This document shows, in pieces, positions 25,835 to 34,252 of a DNA stretch of 51,915 bases. Made by a program: the position numbers and the translations under genes. The DNA lies in NCBI GenBank assembly GCA_947481985.1, contig CANKIK010000016.1:1-51915 (forward strand), in the 5' to 3' direction. The notes beneath the pieces were generated by a model. It was not told the origin of the DNA and ran no database searches. It saw only the letters and a program-made list of their open reading frames with translations. The DNA is from QWOP01 sp003669605. GTDB taxonomy: Bacteria; Planctomycetota; Planctomycetia; Pirellulales; UBA1268. How positions within the stretch are numbered: position 1 is the first letter of the stretch; the number at the start of each line of letters is the position of its first letter.

Positions 25835-26032
25835 TCAGGGCTTTTCGGCAACGACTTTCCCGTCGCGCCAGATATACACCGGCGTGCCGTGCATATGCGC
25901 GATCCGACGGGCGGTCCGCGCCGATCGCCGCAGCGCCCTGCCGACCGCTTCTACGAAAAGCTAAGATGTCTGCAGCGTGCCAGCCGGTGCCGAAAGTCCG
26001 CCGGCAGAGCCCTTTCCAGGAGTCTTCTTCAT
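25835..26032 (-). pseudogene. zeta-toxin companion gene interrupted by an amber codon
   Basis: Reading the minus strand from ATG 26030-26032, whose ATGA overlaps the stop of the zeta-like remnant, gives MKKTPGKGSAGG and then a TAG at codon 24 (25961-25963). The same frame continues for 41 sense codons as FVEAVGRALRRSARTARR and HGTPVYIWRDGKVVAEKP to a TGA at 25835-25837. The tail with xxGTPVYxWRDGKVV resembles the small proteins encoded beside zeta-type toxin kinases, as I recall them. One in-frame stop in an otherwise intact frame marks a recent pseudogene, a sequencing error or readthrough. Confidence 0.6.
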
Positions 26033-26181
26033 TCGGATCGCTCCAGCAATTTCGGCCATCGTCCGGAATTATCGGACACCGTCCACGCATGCATCAGTGG
26101 CCGGTAGTCAGATTGGAAGTTTGCCCACCCACGGGCGAACCGTCGCAACACGTCTTCACGGGGTACGTCATGCCCGCACGG
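26029..26181 (-). pseudogene. C-terminal remnant of a zeta-toxin-family kinase
   Basis: About 50 residues resemble the end of bacterial zeta-toxin/UDP-GlcNAc-kinase-like ATPases: CGHDVPREDVLRRFARGW followed by NFQSDYRPLMHAW and DNSGRWPKLLE. Family members are about 190-200 residues with an N-terminal P-loop; here nothing of the P-loop part is found, and the frame upstream (to 26298) has no similarity. The gene is therefore 5'-truncated. Its stop overlaps the companion gene start. Loss of both toxin and partner suggests a decayed toxin-antitoxin locus. Confidence 0.6.
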
Positions 26182-26318
26182 AAATAACTTTTTGGTACGC
26201 GCGGTCGTCGGCGAGTCCGGAAGGCGACGAGCCGCGGCTTCGCGATCGCCGTTCGTCCTGACCGATGGGAAGGGGCGGGAGATGCCTGCGATACGCATCG
26301 ATGTCGAACGACTATCGC

Positions 26319-27665
26319 TCAGAGCAGTTCGGCGATCGGCGGCTTCTCGACGAGGTACTGCGGCCGACCGCTGGCGTCGGTGATCGTGAAGCTCTGCGTG
26401 TCGATGCCGAGGTTGTGGTAGAGAGTCGCCAAAATCTCTTGGACGTGCACCGGGCGGTCGGTGGCATGTTCGCCGAGCCGGTTGGTGGCACCGATCACCT
26501 GCCCGGTCCGCATCCCGCCACCGGCGAGGAGGGCCGCACTCACCTGCGGCCAGTGGTCGCGACCGGCATCCTTGTTGATTTTCGGCGTGCGGCCGAATTC
26601 GCCCCAGACAACGATTGAGACGTCGCCGAGCATGCCGCGGGCCTCGAGGTCATCGATCAGCGCCGAGAGGCACATGTCGAGTTTCGCCCCGTGGTCGCGG
26701 ACCATGGCGAAGTTCTGTCCGTGGCTGTCCCAGCGGCCGAAGGAGAGGCTCACCACCCGCACCCCCGCCTCGATGAGGCGGCGGGCGATGAGGAGGTGAT
26801 CGTTGCAGGTGGGGGCGCCGTCGTACTGGAACTGATACGGCTTGCCGTCACCGTACGCGGCGCGGACGGCCGGATCCTCTTTGGAGAGGTCGAGGGCGTG
26901 AAGGAGTTTGCTGTCGGTGAGGACATCAAACGCACGCTGTTCGAAAGCGTCCATGCCCCCCATGATGCCACTGGCGTCGGCATCGCGCCGCAGCCGGTCC
27001 ACCCCCGAGAGCAATTGACGGCGGTCGGCGAGTCGCTCAAGCGACACATCCTTGAGTTGCATGTTGGCCATGTCGGGGCCATCGGGCTTGAAGGCACCGT
27101 AGGCCGGTCCGAGAAAACCGGCAGCACCGGAATCGGACCAGGGGCCGTGGGCGGTCTTCGCCGCCAGACCGACAAACGGCGGCACCGACTTGTCAACCGG
27201 GCCCTGGATCTTGGCGACTGCGGAGCCGAGCGACGGCCGCCCCCCCAGGGAGCGGAGGCTGGCCTCGGTCCAGCCGGTGTTGGTCTGGAAGGCCGCGTGA
27301 GCGCCGTCGCAGCCGACCACCGAGCGGATGATCGCGCACTTGTCGGCCCGACTGGCGAGTCTGGGGAAGACCTCGCAGATCTGCATTCCGGGGACGTTGG
27401 TGTCGATCGGCTTGAATTCCCCCCGGACCTCGCTGGGGGCATCAGGCTTAAGATCCCACATATCCTGGTGGGGAGGGCCACCCCCAAGGAAGATGTTGAT
27501 CAGGGACTTGTGCCGCTGGCTGGAGTTGCCTTGGGCCGCATCCGCCCGCAAAACCCCCCCCAGGGAAAGGCCGGCGGCCCCAAATGACAAGCCGCCAATG
27601 GCGAGAAAATCCCGCCGGCTGACGCCGTCGCAGTACCGCTGTCGTCCGCCGCGAATCGTGAGCAT
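26319..27665 (-). CDS. DUF1501 protein (Tat-exported), copy A
   Basis: A 448-residue DUF1501 protein. The N-terminus has a twin-arginine motif (VSRRDFLAIGG) followed by a hydrophobic stretch and a likely cleavage after ADA. Family marks include FLGGGPPHQDMWDLKP, the SxDSHGQNF-type segment SFGRWDSHGQNF, and VVWGEFGRTPKINKDAGRDH near the C-terminus. DUF1501 belongs, to my knowledge, to the alkaline-phosphatase/sulfatase-like clan, and the conserved Asp/His in these motifs would be metal ligands. It is unusual in having no adjacent DUF1549/DUF1553 partner. It is divergent from the two further DUF1501 copies at 27982 and 29389. Confidence 0.92.
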   Translation of the reverse strand: MLTIRGGRQRYCDGVSRRDFLAIGGLSFGAAGLSLGGVLRADAAQGNSSQRHKSLINIFLGGGPPHQDMWDLKPDAPSEVRGEFKPIDTNVPGMQICEVFPRLASRADKCAIIRSVVGCDGAHAAFQTNTGWTEASLRSLGGRPSLGSAVAKIQGPVDKSVPPFVGLAAKTAHGPWSDSGAAGFLGPAYGAFKPDGPDMANMQLKDVSLERLADRRQLLSGVDRLRRDADASGIMGGMDAFEQRAFDVLTDSKLLHALDLSKEDPAVRAAYGDGKPYQFQYDGAPTCNDHLLIARRLIEAGVRVVSLSFGRWDSHGQNFAMVRDHGAKLDMCLSALIDDLEARGMLGDVSIVVWGEFGRTPKINKDAGRDHWPQVSAALLAGGGMRTGQVIGATNRLGEHATDRPVHVQEILATLYHNLGIDTQSFTITDASGRPQYLVEKPPIAELL

Positions 27666-27981
27666 GGCGTGAATCCCCCTTTGAGATATGTCGGAATTCT
27701 ACCGTGGCGATTGCCAGTCAATGCCCCCCAATCCTCTCCTCAAGCGACGAAAAGGTGGCGATAGAACCACAAGTCTATAGAGAATAGTATGTTAGGTCGT
27801 ATTCGGGGGGCTTGCGAAGCGCCAGGGCCCAAGGGAGACACCCCCCCTAAAGATGGATTTGACCAACGGCTGAGGCTGCCGTTCGTCCCCGCCGGCCAAC
27901 TGCGGTAGAGTTCTCTTGGGTGGAGCGACGAGTGAGTTTGCAGGCGCCGTCCATGCGGCCACGAGCAACGGAGAAGAGGCG
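27666..27981 (+). other. 316-bp divergent promoter region between DUF1501 genes
   Basis: No gene supported. A distinctly AT-richer patch at about 27765-27800 (containing TATAGAG and AATAGTATGTTAG) is the likeliest promoter location for one or both directions, but I could not place a convincing -35/-10 pair. The ribosome site GAAGAGG just before 27982 supports that gene's start. Confidence 0.45.
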
Positions 27982-29337
27982 ATGCTTTCGATCATCGACC
28001 AGCGGCAGTCCGACCGGGGCCGGGGGCGGTTGTGCGACGGTATCAGCCGGCGGGACATGCTGCGGATCGGCACGCTCTCCGTTGGCGGCCTGTCGCTACC
28101 GCGGATCCTCGCCGCCGAGCAGGCTTCCGGCCGGCGCTCGCACAAGTCGGTGATCATGATCTACATGTGCGGGGCCCCGGGCCACCAGGACATGTACGAC
28201 TTGAAGATGGACGCGCCCGCGGAAATCCGTGGTGAGTTCCGCCCCATCGACACCAACGTCCCCGGGATCCAGATCTGCGAGCACATGCCCCGGCTCGCCC
28301 GGATCATGGATAAGTGCGTGCCGCTGCGGAGCGTGCATGGCTCCCCCGACGGGAATCACGACTCTTTTATCTGCTACAGCGGCCGCACCGTCCGCAACCA
28401 GCCCCCCGGCGGATGGCCGAGCATGGGGGCAGTGACCAGCAAACTTCTCGGCACGGTCGATCCTGCCGTGCCAGCGTTCGTCGGCCTCTCCCCCGACGCC
28501 GGTCACCCCCCCTACGGCTCGCCGGGACTCCCCGGATTCCTGGGAGTGTCGCACGCCGCTTTCCGGCCCAACGGCGCCTCGAGCACCGACATCGTCCTCA
28601 AAGACCTCACCCAGTCCAGGCTCGCTGACCGCCGCAATCTCTTGGCCAACATCGACCTCCTGCGGCGCGACATCGACGCCACGCGGGCCCTCGATGGCAT
28701 GGACTCGCTCACAAGGAGCGCTTTCGACATCCTCACCAGTTCGCGACTGGCCAAGGCGCTTGACATCTCGGAGGAGCCCGAGAGCGTCCGGGAGCGTTAC
28801 GGCAAAGGGGATCCCAACCGCTTCGGCGACGGCGCCCCGCGGAATCTCGAGCACTTCCTCGTCGCCCGCCGGTTGGTGGAGGCGGGGGCCCGCGTGGTGA
28901 CGCTCAATTTCGGCCGCTGGGACTTCCACTCCGACAATTTTCGCGGCATGCGTGAGACCCACCTACCGCAGTTCGATCAGGGGCTCTCCGCCTTGATCGA
29001 AGACCTCCACGCCCGCGGACTCGACAAGGACGTGGCCGTCGTCGCTTGGGGGGAGTTCGGCCGCACGCCGCTGATCAACAAGGATGCCGGCCGTGACCAT
29101 TGGCCGCAGGTCGGCGGCGGCTTGCTGGCAGGCGGTGGCTTCCGCACCGGACAGGTGATCGGTGCCACCGACCGGCTCGGCGGTGAGATCACCGACCGTC
29201 CCGTGCACTTCGCCGAAGTGCTCGCCACGCTCTACCGGCATCTGGGAATCGACCCCTCGGCAGCGTCGCTCCGCGACCACACCGGTCGCCCGCAGTACCT
29301 CCTCGACAATCCCATTCCATTGCCAGAGCTGAGTTGA
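27982..29337 (+). CDS. DUF1501 protein (Tat-exported), copy B
   Basis: A 451-residue paralog of the proteins at 26319 and 29389. ATG 27982 is preferred to the earlier 27916 because AGAGG lies just upstream and the Tat motif ISRRDMLRIG then falls about 25 residues in. The conserved metal-site segments are YMCGAPGHQDMYDLKM, NFGRWDFHSDNF and VAWGEFGRTPLINKDAGRDH. Copy B has CGAPGHQD where the others have GGPPHQD. The adjacent copy at 29389 begins 51 bp downstream, so the two are likely one transcript. Presumed periplasmic hydrolase-like protein; substrate unknown. Confidence 0.92.
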   Translation: MLSIIDQRQSDRGRGRLCDGISRRDMLRIGTLSVGGLSLPRILAAEQASGRRSHKSVIMIYMCGAPGHQDMYDLKMDAPAEIRGEFRPIDTNVPGIQICEHMPRLARIMDKCVPLRSVHGSPDGNHDSFICYSGRTVRNQPPGGWPSMGAVTSKLLGTVDPAVPAFVGLSPDAGHPPYGSPGLPGFLGVSHAAFRPNGASSTDIVLKDLTQSRLADRRNLLANIDLLRRDIDATRALDGMDSLTRSAFDILTSSRLAKALDISEEPESVRERYGKGDPNRFGDGAPRNLEHFLVARRLVEAGARVVTLNFGRWDFHSDNFRGMRETHLPQFDQGLSALIEDLHARGLDKDVAVVAWGEFGRTPLINKDAGRDHWPQVGGGLLAGGGFRTGQVIGATDRLGGEITDRPVHFAEVLATLYRHLGIDPSAASLRDHTGRPQYLLDNPIPLPELS

Positions 29338-29388
29338 CGATCGGGCCCTCCGCCCCGCGCACCAGCAGTCCACAGCAGGATTCTCATC

Positions 29389-30735
29389 ATGCTCACGATC
29401 CCGGGTAGCACCGCCGGCCGGTTTTGCGACCGCGGCAGCCGTCGCCAATTCCTCCGCATCGGGGGGCTCGCGGCCCTCGGCACCGCCGGCCCGGGGCTCT
29501 CACTGGCCGATGTCCTCCGCGCTGAGCAGGCCAGCGGCACTCAGGCCTCACAGAAGGCAGTGATCATGATCTACCTGCCGGGCGGACCGCCCCATCAGGA
29601 CATGGTCGATCTCAAGCCCAACGCCCCCAGCGAGGTTCGGGGCGAGTTTTCTCCCATCGCCACCAACGTCCCCGGCATCGAGATCTGCGAACTGATGCCG
29701 CGGATGGCGGCGATGATGGACAAGTTCGCTGTCATCCGTTCGATCGTCGGGGCGACCGGCGACCACTACTCCTTCCAGTGCCTCACCGGCCGCAGTCACC
29801 AGCGACAGCCGCCAGGGGGCCACCCCGAATTCGGTTCGGTGGTCTCGAAGCTCAAAGGGGCCGCGCGCCCCGCGGCGCCCCCCTATGTCGGCCTCTCGCC
29901 GAAGATGCAGCACCGTCCCTACAATTCCGGCAAGCCGGGCTACCTTGGCCCCTCCTGCACCCCGTTCCAACCCAACGGCGAGGGGCGGGAGGATCTCGTC
30001 CTCTCCGGCCTCACCCTCGACCGGCTCGGCGACCGTGGCAGCCTCAACCGGGCCCTCGACTCCTTCAACCGCACCGCTGATCGCAGTGGGATGATGGAGG
30101 GAATGGACGCCTTCCAGCAGCAGGCGTTCGGTGTCCTGACATCGAATGCACTCGCCGACGCCCTCGACGTCTCCAAGGAGCCCCAGAGCGTCCGCGATGC
30201 CTACGGATACGGCACTGAGAAACACCAGGGAGACGGCGCGCCGCGCCTCATGCAGCAGTTCCTCGCCGCCCGCCGCCTCGTGGAGGCCGGAGTCCGCTGC
30301 GTGACGCTCAGCTACAGCTTCTGGGACTACCACGGCGCCAACTTCGCCAACTGCCGCGAGAACATTCCCCAACTCGATCAGGGCGTGGCGGCGCTGGTCA
30401 ACGACATCCACCAGCGCGGCCTCTCGAAAGACGTCACGGTCGTGGTCTGGGGTGAGTTTGGGCGGACGCCGAAGATCAACAAGGACGCCGGCCGCGATCA
30501 TTGGCCCAATGTTTCCTGCGCGCTGTTGGCCGGCGGCGGCCTGCGGACCGGGCAGGTGATCGGCTCGACCGACCGGGTGGCGGGGGAAGTCAAGGACCGC
30601 CCCGTACGGTTCGAGGAGGTTCACGCCACCCTCTACCACAGCCTCGGCATCGATCACCTCGCGACCGTCACAGACCTCTCCGGCCGGCCGCAGTACATCA
30701 CCGATCACCACGCCCCGCTCCCAGAACTCGTCTGA
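29389..30735 (+). CDS. DUF1501 protein (Tat-exported), copy C
   Basis: A 448-residue DUF1501 protein with Tat motif GSRRQFLRIGG and a following hydrophobic segment. Conserved segments are YLPGGPPHQDMVDLKP, SYSFWDYHGANF and VVWGEFGRTPKINKDAGRDH. It is closest in layout to copy A (same N-terminal MLTI start and similar C-terminus ending in PELx). Its stop is followed after 7 bp by a strong inverted repeat at 30743-30775, and the FG-GAP gene begins 87 bp downstream. Confidence 0.92.
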   Translation: MLTIPGSTAGRFCDRGSRRQFLRIGGLAALGTAGPGLSLADVLRAEQASGTQASQKAVIMIYLPGGPPHQDMVDLKPNAPSEVRGEFSPIATNVPGIEICELMPRMAAMMDKFAVIRSIVGATGDHYSFQCLTGRSHQRQPPGGHPEFGSVVSKLKGAARPAAPPYVGLSPKMQHRPYNSGKPGYLGPSCTPFQPNGEGREDLVLSGLTLDRLGDRGSLNRALDSFNRTADRSGMMEGMDAFQQQAFGVLTSNALADALDVSKEPQSVRDAYGYGTEKHQGDGAPRLMQQFLAARRLVEAGVRCVTLSYSFWDYHGANFANCRENIPQLDQGVAALVNDIHQRGLSKDVTVVVWGEFGRTPKINKDAGRDHWPNVSCALLAGGGLRTGQVIGSTDRVAGEVKDRPVRFEEVHATLYHSLGIDHLATVTDLSGRPQYITDHHAPLPELV

Positions 30736-30742
30736 CCCTCCC

Positions 30743-30775
30743 GTGGACGAAAGCCCTCCCTGGGCCTTTGTCCAC
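30743..30775 (+). terminator. inverted repeat after the third DUF1501 gene
   Basis: A 14-bp stem (GTGGACGAAAGCCC with GGGCCTTTGTCCAC; one G-T wobble, one A-C mismatch) with a 5-nt loop begins 7 bp after the stop codon. No T-tract follows. Shape and arm sequence (GTGGA...AAAG / CCTTT...TCCAC) resemble the repeats at 32080 and 33085, so it may be a dispersed palindrome that also terminates transcription. Confidence 0.55.
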
Positions 30776-30822
30776 AGACGGCAAATCGCTGCGGGGGGCG
30801 TCTTCACGCCCGAGGATTTTTC

Positions 30823-32073
30823 ATGCACCGGCGTTCCACTGTTCTCCCCTTCCAGTTCGGCAGTCCGCTCCTGGTGGTACTGCTGGCCGGCATGGCCGGC
30901 ATGCTTGTCCCGGGCATACTTCCTGCCGCCGAACCGGCTTTCACGGCGCGCGTTATCGACCCTCATCCGGGGGAGATTTGCTACGGAGTGACGCTGGCTG
31001 ACGTGGATGGCGACGCGCAGTCCGACATCGTCGTCGTCACCGAGAACGCGGTCCTCTGGTACCGCAATCCGGCTGCCGCCGACGGTGCTTGGCAGAAGCG
31101 GACGGTGATCCGCGATCAGACGCCGCGTGACAATGTCTGCATCGCACCGCTCGACATCGACCGTGACGGAAAAGTCGACTTCGCGTTGGGAGCTTCGTGG
31201 CCGAAGACTGGAAGTCTCCACTGGATCACGCGGAACCAATCGCTCGACGAGCCGTGGAAGGTCCACGATCTTGGCCCCCTGTTCTCCACCCACCGGATGC
31301 GGTTTGCCGACATCCTCGGCACGAACTCGCCGCAGTTGGTAGTCTCGCCGCTGAATGCCGCAGCCGACCGGCCGGGCGTCGATCTCACCGCCTTCACGAT
31401 TCCCGTCTCTCCAGCCACCGATCGTTGGCCAGCAACGGTCGTCAATCGCCAACTCAACCGGATGCACAACCACGCCCATGCCGATGTCGACGGCGACGGG
31501 AACATCGATACCCTCACGGCCAGCCGTGAGGGGGTGCACCTGCTGCGGCACGTCGACGGCAACTTCACCACCGCCCCCCTGGCAACGGGGATCGCCGGGG
31601 CAACGCCCGACGCCGGGGGTGCGGGGGAGATCCGGCTGGGGACGCTGGCCAGCGGTCGCGCATTCCTCGTCACCGTCGAGCCGATGCACGGCACCGCAAT
31701 CGCCGTCTACCACCCATCGGCCGAAGGCCCCTCGGCCCCGTGGAGGCGGCAGGTCATCGACGATGGCTACGCCCGCGGCCACGCCCTGGCCGTCGTTGAT
31801 GTTGACGGCGACGGGGCCGACGAGATTATCTTCGGGTCGAGCGACCCCTCAAGCGTCGAAGGACACGGACCAACCCTGGCGGTCTACCGGGCCAACGCCG
31901 ACGGCTCCAACTGGACGCGGACCGTCGTCGATGCCGGAGGTGTGACAGTCGAGGATCTCGTCGCTGCCGATCTCACCGGCGACGGGAATCCCGACATCGT
32001 GGCCGTCGGTCGCGCGACCCACAATGTGAAGTTGTACGTCAACACGCTCCCGCCGCGAACGCCCAGACCCTAA
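30823..32073 (+). CDS. exported FG-GAP/VCBS-repeat protein
   Basis: A 416-residue secreted protein starting at ATG 30823, with GAGGA 6 nt upstream. The signal peptide (SPLLVVLLAGMAGMLVPG, cleavage near PAAEP) is followed by a seven-bladed-type repeat series with calcium-binding DxDxDG loops: LADVDGDAQSDIVVV, LDIDRDGKVDFALG, ADVDGDGNIDTLTA, VDVDGDGADEIIFG and ADLTGDGNPDIVAVG. These are FG-GAP repeats of an integrin-alpha-like beta-propeller. There is no catalytic motif. Such proteins commonly accompany planctomycete surface heme proteins and may bind polymeric ligands. The gene is bounded by inverted repeats on both sides (30743 and 32080). Confidence 0.9.
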   Translation: MHRRSTVLPFQFGSPLLVVLLAGMAGMLVPGILPAAEPAFTARVIDPHPGEICYGVTLADVDGDAQSDIVVVTENAVLWYRNPAAADGAWQKRTVIRDQTPRDNVCIAPLDIDRDGKVDFALGASWPKTGSLHWITRNQSLDEPWKVHDLGPLFSTHRMRFADILGTNSPQLVVSPLNAAADRPGVDLTAFTIPVSPATDRWPATVVNRQLNRMHNHAHADVDGDGNIDTLTASREGVHLLRHVDGNFTTAPLATGIAGATPDAGGAGEIRLGTLASGRAFLVTVEPMHGTAIAVYHPSAEGPSAPWRRQVIDDGYARGHALAVVDVDGDGADEIIFGSSDPSSVEGHGPTLAVYRANADGSNWTRTVVDAGGVTVEDLVAADLTGDGNPDIVAVGRATHNVKLYVNTLPPRTPRP

Positions 32074-32079
32074 CAGCCC

Positions 32080-32110
32080 GTGGAAAAAGTCATCCATGAC
32101 CTTTTTCCAC
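32080..32110 (+). terminator. inverted repeat after the FG-GAP gene
   Basis: A 13-bp stem (GTGGAAAAAGTCA with TGACCTTTTTCCAC, one bulged C) and a 4-nt loop lie 6 bp after the stop. The right arm TGACCTTTTTC is identical to that of the repeat at 33100-33110. The remaining 107 bp to the next gene contain two smaller hairpins (AGTGC-TAC-GCACT and CGACTGC-CTCGT-GCAGTCG) and a near-inverted copy of the outer boundary (TCCACGGCCTGCTAA). Confidence 0.55.
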
Positions 32111-32217
32111 TTGAAAAACCTCCGGTTTTTTCCAGTGCTACGCACTCGCGACTGCCTCGTGCAGTCGGACCGGCAGTTTATCCACGGCCTGCTAACCCTC
32201 ACTGGTGACCACACTCC

Positions 32218-33102
32218 ATGCCACCCAGCGCCACAGCCATCCTCCGCGTCGCCGAATCGCTGGCCCATAACGGCGACACCGAGGGGATGTGGAGCCATCT
32301 GCGGCAGGTGAGCCTCGAGGAATTCGGGGAATTCCTCATCGGTCTTCCCAATCCCCAATACCCTTCCCTGAGCCGCGCGCTCCCCGCCATGGCCTCTGTG
32401 GAAGTGCAGCGCAATTGGACTGGAAATTCCGGCCAACTGCTCCTGGTGCAGACGTTGTCGTTCGTTCGTTCGGTGCAACGCCACTTCCCCCAGTTCACCG
32501 GCAGGCCACTGGAGGGGGCGAAGATCCTCGACTTCGGCTGTGGCTACGGGAGGATCTCCCGGCTGATGTACCACTTCACGCCGCCGGCCAACCTGTATGG
32601 TGTCGATCCGATGGAGGAGTCGATCCGGCTCTGCCGAGAGAGCCGGATGCCGGGCAACTTTTTTGTCTCCGACTACCTCCCAGAATCACTCCCGTTCAGC
32701 GAGAACCGTTTCGATCTCATCTTCTCTTTCTCTGTCTTCACCCACCTCTCACTGCGGGCGACGCGGACAGCGCTTGGCACCCTGCGGAGGTACATCGCCC
32801 CCGACGGCCTGCTTGTGATCACCATCCGTCCGGAGGAGTACTGGCGCTCGACCACCCTCGATCCCTCCGCCCAGCGGACTGCCGACGAAGTCCTCGCCGA
32901 CCACCGCCGCGATGGCTTCGCCTTTGTGCCCCATCGCCGCGGCACGGTGGATGGCGACGTCACCTACGGCGACACGTCGCTGAGCCTTGCATGGCTCGCC
33001 CGCGAATTCCCCGCCTGGCGGATCGTTGGCCAAGATCACAATCCGGCCGATCCCCTGCAGATTCTTGTCTTTCTCGCTGCCGATGAAAAAAGTCATTCCT
33101 GA
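32218..33102 (+). CDS. class I SAM-dependent methyltransferase
   Basis: A 294-residue cytoplasmic protein. After about 100 residues with no recognised family, a Rossmann-type methyltransferase domain begins with motif I ILDFGCGYGR (residues 103-112), an acidic motif II ending in YGVDPMEESI, the motif DLIFSFSVFTHL and APDGLLVITIRP, as in Methyltransf_25/11 proteins. Substrate is unknown; the FTHL segment is common in small-molecule or sugar methyltransferases. The last codons and the TGA lie inside an inverted repeat (33085-33110), so the palindrome overlaps the gene end. It stands alone and converges on the isomerase-like gene at 33229. Confidence 0.87.
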   Translation: MPPSATAILRVAESLAHNGDTEGMWSHLRQVSLEEFGEFLIGLPNPQYPSLSRALPAMASVEVQRNWTGNSGQLLLVQTLSFVRSVQRHFPQFTGRPLEGAKILDFGCGYGRISRLMYHFTPPANLYGVDPMEESIRLCRESRMPGNFFVSDYLPESLPFSENRFDLIFSFSVFTHLSLRATRTALGTLRRYIAPDGLLVITIRPEEYWRSTTLDPSAQRTADEVLADHRRDGFAFVPHRRGTVDGDVTYGDTSLSLAWLAREFPAWRIVGQDHNPADPLQILVFLAADEKSHS

Positions 33103-33110
33103 CCTTTTTC
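33085..33110 (+). terminator. inverted repeat overlapping the methyltransferase stop codon
   Basis: An 11-bp stem (GAAAAAAGTCA with TGACCTTTTTC, one A-C mismatch) has a TTCC loop. The TGA stop of the methyltransferase is the first three bases of the right arm. A-rich left arm and T-rich right arm would allow termination in both directions between the convergent genes. Confidence 0.5.
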
Positions 33111-33228
33111 AACGTCGATCTCCGGCCCATGGCCTGCAGGTTTTCAGAACCTTTCGCCGGGAAATTCCCAGCCCGGCCGCACTCCAACCACCGCCCGCTC
33201 CCTGGCAGTGGTCACCTCCCTTGTCCGT

Positions 33229-34218
33229 TTAGCCCACGAGCGCCTTCTCCATCTGCTTGCGGACCTCCGTGAGTCGGTCGACGCCTCCGCCGCCGACCTC
33301 CGCCGTCGCCCAGCCGGCAAAGCCGATTTCGGCGAGTGCCTCGCGGACCTCGCCCCACGGCACGTCATCGTCGGCCGATGTGATATCGACGAAGGCGTTC
33401 TTCGTCCGGCTGAATCCCTTGATGTCGAGTTTCACGCAGCGGTGGCCGAAGGCCCGGATCCAATCCCTGGGCTGGCCATACTTCCAATGGTTGCCGATGT
33501 CGTAGTACATCCCCACCCACGGGCTCTTGAAGCTGTCAACAAAGGCGATGAACCGCTCCGGCCCCTGCTCTGGAGGCGCATCGTGGTCGTACATCATCCG
33601 GTTCCAGACGTTCTCGATGAGAATCGGCTGGCCGAGCGACGCCGCCAGCGGCAGCACCTTCTTCATCTCGCTGCGGCAACGCTCCTCGATCTCCGCTGCA
33701 TCGCCATCCCCCCCCTGACCAACGACGATCAGCACGCCGCTGCCTCCGGCGGCATGCGCCACCCGCAGGCAGTGCTCGAGGTTCGCGACGGCGGTGGCCC
33801 GATCGTCGGGGGAGGGGCTGGTGAGTCGCTTTCCCCAGTGCTCGTGGTTGATGGCGTTGTGAACAAAGACTCCCGACTCGCGGACCGCAGCCCGCGCCTG
33901 CGCGGTCGTGATTCCCCCCGCTTCGTCGAGATCGACGCCATCGAAGCCAGCGTCCGCGGCCATCCTCAATCGCTCAACGAGCGACAACCGCCTGCCGTCG
34001 GCTTCCCCGGCGATCATTCCCAGTTTGCAGGAGAGGAGAATCCGCTTCCCAGCAGGCGGCTCGACGAGCGGATCGGCGGGCAGAGGATCGGCGGCCAAAG
34101 CCATCTCCGCCCCACGGCCACCGACTCCCAAGGCGACGGTGGCTGTGCCCGCCGCCAGCAGCCGGCGGCGGGTGAGGGTGGACTGCACTGGGGCGGGGGG
34201 CGTCGTGCGGATCGGCAT
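33229..34218 (-). CDS. Tat-exported sugar-isomerase/epimerase-like TIM barrel
   Basis: A 329-residue protein of the xylose-isomerase-like (AP endonuclease 2) superfamily. ATG 34218 has AGGAG 7 nt upstream. The N-terminus carries a Tat signal (LTRRRLLAAGTATVALGVGG). The barrel shows AADAGFDGVDLDEAG, GVFVHNAINHEHWG, ILIENVWNRMMYD, the late metal-site segment MYYDIGNHW, and VKLDIKGF. Such enzymes isomerise or epimerise sugars or sugar-like acids; many planctomycete members are exported. It is the last gene of a six-gene operon and lies 34 bp behind the unknown gene at 34253, which hints at a carbohydrate-related substrate for the operon. Confidence 0.88.
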   Translation of the reverse strand: MPIRTTPPAPVQSTLTRRRLLAAGTATVALGVGGRGAEMALAADPLPADPLVEPPAGKRILLSCKLGMIAGEADGRRLSLVERLRMAADAGFDGVDLDEAGGITTAQARAAVRESGVFVHNAINHEHWGKRLTSPSPDDRATAVANLEHCLRVAHAAGGSGVLIVVGQGGDGDAAEIEERCRSEMKKVLPLAASLGQPILIENVWNRMMYDHDAPPEQGPERFIAFVDSFKSPWVGMYYDIGNHWKYGQPRDWIRAFGHRCVKLDIKGFSRTKNAFVDITSADDDVPWGEVREALAEIGFAGWATAEVGGGGVDRLTEVRKQMEKALVG

Positions 34219-34252
34219 CGTGGAGCTCCTGGGGATGGACCTGAGAAGGGTA

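Noticed and set aside
25785..26090. 101-codon minus-strand frame over the zeta companion region
   Set aside because: It reads a different frame from the one matching the zeta companion; its product is low-complexity and Arg-rich.
29548..31782. 744-codon minus-strand frame across the third DUF1501 and FG-GAP genes
   Set aside because: It spans two well-supported plus-strand genes, including their intergenic gap and inverted repeat, and shows no domain.
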